Below, piece by piece: positions 16,597 to 24,023 of a stretch of DNA of 64,000 bases; within the stretch, counting starts at the first letter, position 1; every line of letters begins with the position of its first letter. Both the position numbers and the translations under genes were made by a program. The stretch is taken from contig OY970239.1 of the NCBI GenBank assembly GCA_963715405.1, positions 2,046,001-2,110,000 on the forward strand, given 5' to 3'. Origin of the DNA: JALZKA01 sp963715405. Lineage in GTDB: Bacteria > Actinomycetota > Thermoleophilia > Solirubrobacterales > 70-9. Under the pieces are notes generated by a model that was not told the origin of the DNA, ran no database searches, and saw only the letters and a program-made list of their open reading frames with translations.

Positions 16597-17007
16597 TTAC
16601 TCCGATAGTCCGACTGCTTCGAGAGCCTCAGCCACGGTGGCGTAGCTGTCGACCCGCACGGCCAGCCCGTGGCGAATGGTCCAAAGTTGCACGTACTCGG
16701 CCTCGACGTCCACTCCACTCGCCGTTCCACGTCCGGACAGAACAAGTCGGACGAGGATCGTCCCCCCGCCAAGGTCGCGGAACTCCTTGGGCTCGACTTG
16801 GTAGGTGTCACCGCCCAACACGGCGGCTGCGTCTTCCCAAGATTGTCTGATATCGGCCCTTCCGTAGCGGGATTTCTGACCAGCCACGCTGCCGAAAAAC
16901 GTCGTCCAGACCGCGTCCTCGGCAACGAACTGAATCGCGGCGTCCCAATCCTTCCGATTGAACAGCGCCATTCCGCGCTTGATCAGCTCGACGTTCTCCT
17001 CCGGCAT
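16597..17007 (-). CDS. SnoaL-like / nuclear transport factor 2 fold protein
   Basis: 136 aa from MPEENVELIKRGMALFNRKD, the near-invariant opening of actinobacterial SnoaL-like proteins; a frame-extension to 17049 would run into a hairpin repeat. FVAEDAVWTTFFG, YRG-like ADIRQSW and the final strands LVLSGRGTASG ... EYVQLWTIRHGLAVRVDSY complete the cone-shaped fold. Such proteins bind or isomerise small hydrophobic ligands, but many have no known activity. No catalytic residues can be assigned with confidence. Confidence 0.75.
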   Translation of the reverse strand: MPEENVELIKRGMALFNRKDWDAAIQFVAEDAVWTTFFGSVAGQKSRYGRADIRQSWEDAAAVLGGDTYQVEPKEFRDLGGGTILVRLVLSGRGTASGVDVEAEYVQLWTIRHGLAVRVDSYATVAEALEAVGLSE

Positions 17008-17040
17008 CTCTTGCGCAGTATCTCGCGACCGCGAGATAGA

Positions 17041-17064
17041 CGCTTCCATGCAAAGCGCCTAAGC
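17041..17064 (-). repeat. Family-B hairpin repeat, copy 4 (inverted)
   Basis: On the minus strand: TTAGGCGCTTTGCATGGAAGCG, matching the copy 2 core with one or two changes. It is in the opposite orientation to copies 1-3 and lies next to family-A copy 2. Confidence 0.55.
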
Positions 17065-17076
17065 CCAAGTCCTCTG

Positions 17077-17182
17077 CGCGATAGTCCTTTGGCTCCAGGG
17101 CGCGGGCTCTTAGAGCTCTTCGTCCAGGCTGTTAGCTCAGCACCAGATGGCCGCACCGCTTGAACGCGGCTGGTGCCCGATG
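17077..17182 (+). repeat. Family-A structured repeat, copy 2
   Basis: It starts TGCGCGATAGTCCTTTGG; 79 nt later comes the hairpin CCGC-ttgaac-GCGG and then GGTGCCCGATGA, matching copy 1 (TATGCCCGATGTA). Hairpin 1 is poorly conserved here and no tRNA sequence follows. This shows that the repeat is separable from the tRNA. Confidence 0.5.
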
Positions 17183-17200
17183 ACGCGAGCGGATCAGCCA

Positions 17201-18161
17201 CTAAACCGCGATAGCTGTCGCAACTGCGAAGTAGACGACGATCGAGAGCAGATCCTGAATCACGGTCGCCAGTGGTCCGGCACCGAAAGCGGGATCTCGT
17301 CCGGCCTTCGCCAGAGCCCACGGCAGAGATCATCGCGACAACTGAAGCGATCGAGCAGCTTGCGAACAAAGCGACTGCAACCGCGACCGCGATCTCGGGG
17401 TCACCGAAGGTGGCCAGGGCAAACACCAGGAACGTGGTTCCTACGAGGCCGCCCAGGATCGCCCCCGTCGCGAGCTCGCGAACAAAGATGGAGCGGACCG
17501 TCACGCCTGCGGACATCGCGCGGATCAGGATCGCCTCCGTCTGCGTGCCGACGGCGTCGGCCATGTAGATCACGGCAGGAAGGAAGAATGCGAGAAGGAC
17601 CTCGGCGTTGAGTTCGCGCTCAAATCCGCTGACAATCGCGACCGAGAGCATGGCCCCCGCGAGGCCCACGATCAGCCACGGCAGCCGATGCCAAAGCCGT
17701 CGGGTCACGCTCTCCTCTGCTGCTTGGCGGGCTCGCTGCGAGCCAGCGAGGTAGCCGCCCAGTCGAGCCAGGCTTTCGTCATGCTCCGCGAGCAATGCGG
17801 AGACCATCGCGTGCGGTGAGATCAGGCCGCCGAACCGGCCATCGGCATCGACCACGGCGACGCTCGCTTGCCCGCGCTCGATCATCCGCCATGCAACGGC
17901 CTCCTGGTCACAGCCGTCGACGATCTTGGGCGGGTCGGCGTCCATGATGGACTCAAGGGGCTGAGCGGCCTCGGCCGCGAGCAGTTGTTCGATCGGCAGC
18001 ACCCCCTGCAGGAACTCTCCCTCGAGGACCGCAACATCTTCGGCGCATTCGAAGGTCCGGCCGGCGATCGCGGCGCGCACCTCGCCCGCGGTGTCGTCCG
18101 GCGAGGCGATCGGCACACCGCGAGTTGCCTTCTCTAGGGCGGTCTGCAGCAACGCGGTCAT
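17201..18161 (-). CDS. MgtE-like divalent cation transporter, CBS pair plus membrane domain (frameshifted)
   Basis: A CBS-domain pair (residues about 15-135, with ASVAVVDADGRFGGLISPHAM) is followed by the MgtE membrane domain: PWLIVGLAGAMLSVAIV, FFLPAVIYMADAVGTQTEAI (the family's conserved GTQ helix) and GGLVGTTFLVFALATFG. The usual N-terminal MgtE_N domain is missing. Near 17321-17335 the frame shifts by one base: the next frame reads LPWALAKAGRDPAFGAGPLA and ends at TAG 17201 after the last helix, as in intact MgtE. It is either a sequencing indel or a recent break. The start overlaps the stop of the upstream VIT1-like frame (ATGA). Probable Mg2+ (or Co2+) channel. Confidence 0.7.
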
Positions 18162-18868
18162 GGGGTCATACGACCCTTCCGGCTAGGGCGCCGATACCCG
18201 AGGTCGCAGCCATAGCTAATCGCCCCCCAGACCAGGACGCGAGCGGCGGCCTTCATGCGCGGGGCACCCCCAAGCGCGGCTCCCAAACTGCCAAGGATGC
18301 CAAGTCCGACAAGGGCCACCACGACGCAAATGGCAGCTCGGCTGCCGGTCGGCGTGAGTGAGATGGCCAGAAGTGGCACGGCGGCTCCGGCGGTGAACGA
18401 GAGCGCCGATGCCCATGCCGCTTGGAGCGGGCGCGCCTGCCTACCCGTCTCCAGCCCCAGCTCGTCTCGCGCGTGTGTCGCGAGCGGGTCTCCCTTCGAG
18501 AGTTCCTTTGCCACCTGTCTTGCCAAGGGCCCTGCGAGACCGCGGTCTTCGTATATGGCCGTCAGCTCATCGAGTTCGCCCTCGGGATCGTTCGCAAGCT
18601 CGCGTTCTTCCAGGCGGAGGTCGGCAAGTTCCGTGTCGCGCTGCGAGCTAACCGAGACGTACTCTCCCGCCGCCATCGAGAGCGCGCCCGCGACCAGGCC
18701 TGCGGCCCCAGCCGTCACGATGGCGGTGTTCGACGCTCCCGATGCGGCTACACCGAGGACAAGGCTTGCGGTCGAGAGGATCCCGTCGTCGGCACCGAGG
18801 ACCGCCGCGCGAAGCCACGCAGCACGATGACCCAGGTGAGCTTCTGGCTCCCGCCTACGCCGGCGCAA
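18158..18868 (-). CDS. VIT1/CCC1-family iron/manganese transporter (frameshifted near the end)
   Basis: TTG start; WLRAAVLGADDGILSTASLVLGVA is the diagnostic first helix of VIT1/CCC1 proteins. GLVAGALSMAAGEYVSVSSQRDTE is the second helix with its cytosolic acidic metal-binding loop (ELADLRLEERELANDPEGEL). C-terminal helices follow. Around 18220-18235, in a run of six G, the family's last helix continues in the next frame (LAMAATSGIGALAGRVV, stop at 18166). It moves Fe2+/Mn2+ across the membrane. With the adjoining MgtE-like gene it forms a metal-transport pair. Its N-terminus overlaps the tail of the nitroreductase frame, so the start is uncertain. Confidence 0.7.
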   Translation of the reverse strand: MRRRRREPEAHLGHRAAWLRAAVLGADDGILSTASLVLGVAASGASNTAIVTAGAAGLVAGALSMAAGEYVSVSSQRDTELADLRLEERELANDPEGELDELTAIYEDRGLAGPLARQVAKELSKGDPLATHARDELGLETGRQARPLQAAWASALSFTAGAAVPLLAISLTPTGSRAAICVVVALVGLGILGSLGAALGGAPRMKAAARVLVWGAISYGCDLGYRRPSRKGRMTP

Positions 18869-19230
18869 CTAGCGTCCCGAGAATGGAGCTCAACGGTGAC
18901 TGCGGTCCCTGCTTCGTCGGTCCTCGCCACGGCCCAGCCGGCCTGTCGGTCTCCTCGAATGATCATGTGAGTTGGGCTGCGGCTACGGAAGTTCCGCCAC
19001 CATTGCTTCCGCTCGGGTGCGCCGACATTGATCGTCGTCGAGTTGCCGCTCTGGTGGTAGGCGACGGGGATCTCGTAGACACGGCCACTGCGGCGCCCCG
19101 TGACCGAGATCAGGAGGAGGTGGGAACTGAGAAGCCGGTGGGCAGGGGAGCGCAGGATCCACTTCACGAGGGGTTCACGAGTCGGTTCATGGCTTGGCCT
19201 ACTTCGAGTCCCAGCCGACTGGCTGGCCAT
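18748..19230 (-). CDS. Deazaflavin (F420)-dependent nitroreductase-family protein
   Basis: The block LLISVTGRRSGRVYEIPVAYHQ followed by STTINVGAPERKQWWRNFRS is the split-barrel signature of the DDN/Rv3547 family, which binds F420 (or FMN). I start at the ATG at 19230; upstream sequence belongs to the neighbouring FAD enzyme. The last about 40 residues do not resemble the family and overlap the VIT1-like start, so the 3' end is doubtful and a frameshift near 18870-18890 is possible. It would act as a redox enzyme on quinones or xenobiotics. Confidence 0.6.
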   Translation of the reverse strand: MASQSAGTRSRPSHEPTREPLVKWILRSPAHRLLSSHLLLISVTGRRSGRVYEIPVAYHQSGNSTTINVGAPERKQWWRNFRSRSPTHMIIRGDRQAGWAVARTDEAGTAVTVELHSRDASCAGVGGSQKLTWVIVLRGFARRSSVPTTGSSRPQALSSV

Positions 19231-20428
19231 GCCACTTGCTAGGTAGCGATACCTCAATCTCATGCGCACGGTCCGACGCCTCAGATTCGAAGTCGCTCTC
19301 CGTCCCAGACAAGTACGGGGCGAGGTACCGACCGGCGAGCTTTCTCGACGGCCACCAAAGAACCTCCGGATGACGCGGCACTTGCCGCCGCCGCCCCCTG
19401 AAATATCTGCGGAAAGGTTGAGGGATTCGGATTTCGTGATGAGCTTCCCGCGAAGCACCGGCGTGAAAGGTTGCGGCTCCACGTCTGCGCCGGCACGCGA
19501 CTGCGATCATCTCTGCGCAGGCGTCAGCCTGCTGAGTTCCAAGTCCACCCTGCTTGATCGGGAAGTCGGTGCCGTCGCCGGCTGCGAATACATCCTCTAC
19601 ACCTCGCACCTGGCCGTGTTCATCAGTGGGAATGAAGCCATCCCCGTCCGAGGGCAGGCCGGAGATGTTCGGCCCGCTGAGGACCGGGAGTGCGACCACC
19701 GCACCCACGTCGAGCTTCTCGCCATCCGGGACGGCGATGTAGTCACCGTCGCGATCAACCACCGACGCGCCACATCTCACTTCGATCCCCCGGCCCCGCA
19801 GCATCCCGGCCACGGCATCCGTGGCCGGCGGACCGAAGATCGCGAGGGGTTCCGGTTCAGGCGTGACGATCATCGTCTTCAAGTCGAGCCCCTGTTCCGC
19901 CGCGCGTAGCTGAGAGAACATCGCCAACTCGTAAAGAGGGAAGCGGCCATGACACGCCCGGTGGGACAACGAAGGCGATCGTGCGGCTGGAATGGGCTGC
20001 TGCGGTTGCCAACGCCTCGTCGATCGCAAGCGGTTCCTCCCAGGAGCGAAGGGTCGTCGCCGACTGCATAGGCGGGCTGGCTCTGAGCGCCGACGCACAT
20101 CACCGCGACGTCGTATGTGAGCTCTGCGCCATCGGAAAGGCGGCACGAGATGCTTGTCCGGTACCACCTCACTGAGCTCGCCGAGCACGAACTCGCCGCC
20201 TCGATCGGCGACCAGCAGATCCAGCTCATGGCGCTCGGCCGGAACGAGCGAGAACGCCTCCTCGACGATCATCGGCCGGTATACGAACTCCGGCTTGGGC
20301 GCCAAGAGGGTTACCTCCACCTTGTCGCCGGCCAACTCACGAAGGGCGAGCAGTACTTCAAGCCCCGCAACGCCACCGCCCGCGATCAGAACCCTGAGAG
20401 GGGCGGTGGCTTGCGTGTCGTCAGTCAT
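19199..20428 (-). pseudogene. FAD-dependent pyridine nucleotide-disulfide / sulfide:quinone-type oxidoreductase, multiply frameshifted
   Basis: The start RVLIAGGGVAGLEVLLALREL is a perfect FAD-binding dinucleotide fold. The middle reads PLAIFGPPATDAVAGML, and the second nucleotide site lies near VEDVFAAGDGTDFPIKQGGL. The chain jumps frame at least five times: near 20120-20140, 20030, 19930-19950, and on both sides of 19380-19450. The missing pieces, such as YDVAVMCVGAQSQPAYAVGDD and EPQPFTPVLRGKLIT, are read in the other two frames and complete the family sequence without internal stops. Loss of frame without substitution decay suggests assembly errors or very recent breakage. Predicted membrane-associated NADH/sulfide:quinone oxidoreductase. 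Confidence 0.7.
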
Positions 20429-20441
20429 GCGAGCCGTTGCC

Positions 20442-20912
20442 TCAGACGCCGGCCGCGGCCATGGCGGGGCGCTCGAGCGACTTGCTCACGTCGGCCGACT
20501 CGGGGACAAGCAGAACGGGTTGGTGAGCGACGTGAAGCAGGCGCTGCGCGACGCTGCCCAGCACCAGGCCGCTGAGGGGGGAATGACCGCGCGTTCCCGC
20601 GACGATCAAGTCGGCCCCGACCGTGTCCGCGATCTCTGCGAGCACTTGCGCGGGCCCTCCCACCATGATGCTTCGTGACTCGAAGGAGGTGGCTATGCCA
20701 TCGGCCGTGAGCTCATTCGCTCGAACCTTCAGCTGCTCCTGCAACTCGCCGTCGAGGGCGTTCAGAGAGCCGCCGCCCTTGCCGATGGTCCGTTCGTCGA
20801 CGTGGGCAAGGACAATTTCAGCCTCGGCGTCTTCAGCCATCGCGACGGCGAGCGGCAGTACTCGTGCCGACCCGTCTGAGCCATCTTGTGCGACCAGAAT
20901 CTTCTTGAACAT
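20442..20912 (-). CDS. Universal stress protein (UspA family)
   Basis: 156 aa from MFKKILVAQDGSDGSARVLP, preceded by AAAGGAG seven bases before the ATG, which decides this start over the longer frame. The ATP-binding motif GTRGHSPLSGLVLGSVAQRLL (G-2x-G-9x-G-S/T pattern) lies about 35 residues before the end, and VLLV follows as the last strand. It is probably ATP-binding and dimeric. It lies between the HTH gene and the FAD oxidoreductase on one strand, a plausible redox/stress operon. Confidence 0.88.
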   Translation of the reverse strand: MFKKILVAQDGSDGSARVLPLAVAMAEDAEAEIVLAHVDERTIGKGGGSLNALDGELQEQLKVRANELTADGIATSFESRSIMVGGPAQVLAEIADTVGADLIVAGTRGHSPLSGLVLGSVAQRLLHVAHQPVLLVPESADVSKSLERPAMAAAGV

Positions 20913-21307
20913 GCGTTTGCTCCTTTGGTTGGATTTCGTTGACAAAGTGACGTCTTAGGACGAAGTGGGCGACGCTCGCGCTCGGATCCGATCCGACCAA
21001 GACCGCGATCAGCTCGCCTACCCGGCGCTCCTTGAACAAGGGGGTGGGGCAGGGGAAGGTCGTCGACGATCTCGTAGCGGTTTCGGCGCCCCTGCCGCTC
21101 GCGAAGCACGTAGCCCTCATTGACGAGCTCGCCCAGGATCCTGTGCGTCGCGCGCTCAGTGATCCCGACCGCCGATGCAATGTCTCGAGCGCGGATGCCG
21201 GGGTCGTTTGCCACACAGACGAGGACGTGGGCGTGGTTGGTCAAGAAGTCCCAAGCAGGGGAGCTCTTCAGTGACTCATGGTTCTGAACTCCTGAAATAG
21301 AATTCAT
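20833..21307 (-). CDS. Winged-helix transcriptional regulator (frameshifted)
   Basis: The N-terminal part LTNHAHVLVCVANDPGIRARDIASAVGITERATHRILGELVNEGYVLRER-type sequence is a clear MarR/IclR-like winged helix (recognition helix ITERATHRIL). About residue 90 the frame breaks in a G-rich run near 21035-21050. The continuing frame reads KERRVGELIAVLVGSDPSAS, the expected dimerisation end. The true stop is therefore unclear. The start ATG at 21307 lies 50 bp from the divergent DoxX-like gene. It may control the flanking Usp/oxidoreductase and DoxX-like genes. Confidence 0.65.
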
Positions 21308-21359
21308 GAGTCCATGTTACGCTATCTCCGAAATCGACCTCTACTGAAGGGACTACCGG

Positions 21360-21939
21360 ATGAGCGACGCGCGAAGTTCGGACATCTCTGTCGGCGACTC
21401 CTGAGGCGGACCGTGACCGGGGCTGGGTCTTCTGGGGCCTTCTGCGAATCGCGATGGGCTGGATCTTCCTCTGGGCCTTCCTGGACAAGTGCTTCGGCCT
21501 GGGCTTCGCCACAGGACGAGACCCCGAAACCGGGGCGATCAACTTCGGGAGCGCCGACGCGTGGATCAACGGCGGCTCTCCGACGGAGGGCTTCCTCTCC
21601 TTCGGCCTCCACACCAAGGAGCCGTTTACGAGCTTGTATTCCGACCTTGCCGGCCAAGCCTGGGTCGACTGGATCTACATGGTCTCGATGGCCGGCATCG
21701 GGATCCTTCTGATCCTCGGGATCATGACCCGGCTGGCGGCGATCGCGGGGATCGTGTGGATGGTTCTCTTCTACACGGCCAGCGCGATCTGGCCGGAGAA
21801 CAACCCATTCCTCGACGACCACATCGTCTACGCGATCGTCCTGGCCGGCATTGCCTACGTCGGCGCGGGTCGCTACCTGGGTCTCGGCGGATGGTGGGAG
21901 GGCACGAGCGTCGCGCGGCGGTCGCCGCTGCTTCGCTGA
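21360..21939 (+). CDS. DoxX-like membrane protein (frameshifted near the start)
   Basis: The main frame (from 21406) encodes four hydrophobic segments: VFWGLLRIAMGWIFLWAFLDK, MVSMAGIGILLILGIM, LAAIAGIVWMVLFYTASAIW and IVYAIVLAGIAYVGAG, the DoxX/DoxD four-helix pattern. The natural start is probably ATG 21360 (MSDARSSDISVGDS), with a ribosome site gaaggga. A one-base shift near 21402 joins it to the main frame; an annotator using one frame would start at 21454. DoxX proteins partner with redox enzymes in sulfur or quinone metabolism, which fits the FAD oxidoreductase nearby. Confidence 0.7.
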
Positions 21940-21950
21940 TGAGCGTTAGT

Positions 21951-22068
21951 CGCGCGATAGTTATTTGGGCCCTACGCACGGCCCTTTGAGGCTTTTCGAG
22001 CGGGGCATTTGGGCGACGCCAAATCGCCGAACCGCTTGTCCAAGCGGTTTATGGCGACGAACGGAAGC
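21951..22068 (+). repeat. Family-A structured repeat, copy 3
   Basis: CGCGCGATAGTTATTTGGGCC opens it. Hairpin 1 is GGGCC-ctacgcac-GGCCC followed by TTT. Hairpin 2, CCGCTT-gtcc-AAGCGG, lies 81 nt downstream. It directly abuts the 3' end of tRNA-Arg on the minus strand, as copy 1 abuts the tRNA fragment. On the plus strand, hairpin 1 could also serve as a terminator for the DoxX-like gene. Confidence 0.65.
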
Positions 22069-22141
22069 GGGCCCGACAGGATTCGAACCTGTGACCTTCG
22101 GTTTCGTAGACCGACGCTCTATCCGGCTGAGCTACGGGCCC
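22069..22141 (-). tRNA. tRNA-Arg (anticodon ACG)
   Basis: A 73-nt cloverleaf on the minus strand: acceptor GGGCCCG paired with CGGGCCC, D arm GCTC/GAGC, anticodon stem TCGGT/ACCGA with loop CTACGAA (anticodon ACG), and T arm ACAGG-TTCGAAT-CCTGT. CCA is not encoded. Its 3' part is duplicated at 14468-14508. Confidence 0.97.
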
Positions 22142-22177
22142 GGGGCAAGACAGGCTAGCGGCACTTGGCGCCCTCGG

Positions 22178-23986
22178 TTAGAGCCGGCCGGCTTCCGAAG
22201 CTGCCGCCTCTGCCGCATCGAGCTGCTGCTCGATCAGGGCCAGTCCTGAGGTCCAGAAGCCAGGGTCGGTGAGGTCCACGCCGACGATCGCGCCGAGGTC
22301 CTCGGGCGAACGTGAGCCGCCGGCCGCGAGCAACTCGAGGTAGGACGGGACGAACTCGGCGCCGGTCTCCTGGTAGCGGCGATAGACCGAGAGCGCAAGC
22401 AGGTGCCCGTAGGCGTACGCGTAGACGTAGCCTGGGGTGTCGATGAAGTGGGGCACGTAGGACCACCATGTGCCGTAGCTCTCAGCCGGCTCAACCGAGT
22501 CGCCGAGGAGGTCGGCCTGAGTCTCGAGCCAGGCCTCGGAGAACGCGTCCACCGAAAGCTCGCCAGTCGTTCGCCGCTCGGCGTGGATGCGGTCCTCGAA
22601 GCGGTTCATCGCGACCTGGCGAAAGACGGCCGCGACGGCGCCGTCGAGCGACTCGGCGAGGAGCGAAAGTCGTGCCGCCGCGTCCGGCGCCTCTTCGAGC
22701 AGGCGCTCGAGCACGATCGTCTCGCCGAAGATGGAGGCGGTCTCGGCGACGGTGAGCGGAGTCGAGACCTGGAACAGGCTCTGCTCCTTCCCGGCGAGGT
22801 AGGCGTGGACGCCGTGCCCCAGCTCGTGCGCCATCGTCAAGACATCGCCTGAGCGCGAGGTGTAGTTGAGCATCACGTAGGGATGGGCAGACGGCACCGT
22901 GTAGGCGCAAAACGCCCCGCCGCGCTTGCCCGCGCCGGGCGGCGCGTCGATGTAGTTGCCCTCGAAGAACCCCGCTGCAGCCTCACCAAGCTCTTTTGAG
23001 AACCCCCGGTAGCAATCGAGGACGAGCTCGCGGGCGTCGGCGTAGCCGATCCGCTGCTCCTCGGTCGCCACGGGGGCCATGCGGTCGTAGTGGGCGAGCT
23101 TCGGAAGGCCCAGGAGCTTGGCTTTGAGCCGGTACCAGCGCCGCGCCAGCTCATAATGCGAGACGACCGCCTCGATCAGCGCCTCCACCGATTCGTCCGA
23201 GGCCTCGTTCGACAGGTTCCGGGCGGCCAGCCAGTGCTCGTAGGAGCGCAGGCGATCCTTGGTCGACTTGTCCTGAAGAAGCGTGTTGAAGATGAAGGCG
23301 CGCGTACGGAGCCCGTCCCCAAGCGCCTCGGTGACGCCGGCTGCCGCCTCGGCTCGGCGCTCCCGGTCAGGATCCTGAAGGCGGCTGAGCGCCTCCATCA
23401 GCGGCAGCGGCTCGCCGGCGTCCGGCAGCGAGACCATCACGCTCGAGATCTGCTCCGTGAAGAGCCGACCGAACGCCGAGCGGCCCGTGACCTCGGTCTC
23501 GGTGAGGATGCGCTCCTCGGGCTCGGTCAGCTGGTGCGGGCGATAGCGCCTTGCGGTGCGCAGGTGATGGCGGCAAAAATCAAGCTCGTCGGCTTCGAGA
23601 AGCGCCTCGGCGTCCTCGTCCGGAAGCTCGTTCCACTCGAGCTCGAAGAAGATCAGGGAGGTCTCGATCTCGGCGCCGCGCTCTTGAACCTGTTGGAGCA
23701 GCGCGCCGCGCTCGGGGTCGGCGGTGTCGACGGTGAACCAGAGCGCCGCGTAGGAACCGGCGCGCCCGACCTTGTCGAAGATCCCCTCAAGCTCCCGCAT
23801 CGCGGCCACGAGGCCGGGCGCGTCGAGCTCGGCGACCTTTCCGCGGTGCTCCTCGGCGAACGCGAGCGAGCGCTCGCGCGCCTCGGCGAGGAGCTCGAGG
23901 GTGCCCTCGGCACCACGGCCGCCGACGAGCGGATCGAGGTTCCAGCGGGCCTCTTCGAGCGCCTTGTCCGGCGCGGCGGTGGTCAT
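22178..23986 (-). CDS. M3-family oligoendopeptidase (PepF-like)
   Basis: 602 aa from MTTAAPDKALEEARWNLDPL, the usual PepF opening; the frame extends 123 codons further only as low-complexity sequence. The zinc motif HELGH is in VLTMAHELGHGVHAYLAG, and the third ligand region is FGETIVLERLLEE. PHFIDTPGYVYAYAYGHLLA is the conserved substrate-side helix. It is cytosolic (no signal) and hydrolyses short peptides. It is the last protein gene of a minus-strand run starting at 26316. Confidence 0.92.
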   Translation of the reverse strand: MTTAAPDKALEEARWNLDPLVGGRGAEGTLELLAEARERSLAFAEEHRGKVAELDAPGLVAAMRELEGIFDKVGRAGSYAALWFTVDTADPERGALLQQVQERGAEIETSLIFFELEWNELPDEDAEALLEADELDFCRHHLRTARRYRPHQLTEPEERILTETEVTGRSAFGRLFTEQISSVMVSLPDAGEPLPLMEALSRLQDPDRERRAEAAAGVTEALGDGLRTRAFIFNTLLQDKSTKDRLRSYEHWLAARNLSNEASDESVEALIEAVVSHYELARRWYRLKAKLLGLPKLAHYDRMAPVATEEQRIGYADARELVLDCYRGFSKELGEAAAGFFEGNYIDAPPGAGKRGGAFCAYTVPSAHPYVMLNYTSRSGDVLTMAHELGHGVHAYLAGKEQSLFQVSTPLTVAETASIFGETIVLERLLEEAPDAAARLSLLAESLDGAVAAVFRQVAMNRFEDRIHAERRTTGELSVDAFSEAWLETQADLLGDSVEPAESYGTWWSYVPHFIDTPGYVYAYAYGHLLALSVYRRYQETGAEFVPSYLELLAAGGSRSPEDLGAIVGVDLTDPGFWTSGLALIEQQLDAAEAAASEAGRL

Positions 23987-24023
23987 ATCGCTGACGATAC
24001 GAGGCCGCCGCGCCGGGCTCTGC

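Larger units (their letters stand above)
14350..22141. other. Putative accessory island bounded by tRNA-Arg and its 3' copy
   Basis: Both ends carry tRNA-Arg 3' sequence together with a family-A repeat, and the genes between them are small, unrelated accessory types. No integrase, relaxase or transposase is visible, so if this was a mobile element it has lost its own mobility genes. The extent of shared sequence (about 150 bp, partly diverged) is more than a simple att core. Segmental duplication is the alternative. Confidence 0.35.

Noticed and set aside
14532..17064. True integron cassette array
   Set aside because: No integrase in the window, cassette genes point both ways and the hairpins do not show a full R''-L''-L'-R' attC layout by eye. 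Kept only as a hypothesis.
17201..20428. Programmed ribosomal frameshifting
   Set aside because: The shifts are numerous, occur at different sequences without common slippery heptamers or downstream pseudoknots, and go both ways. Indel errors or recent breakage are simpler.
21951..22141. Insertion sequence at the tRNA-Arg
   Set aside because: No transposase, no terminal inverted repeats and no target duplication. The hairpins belong to the family-A repeat.
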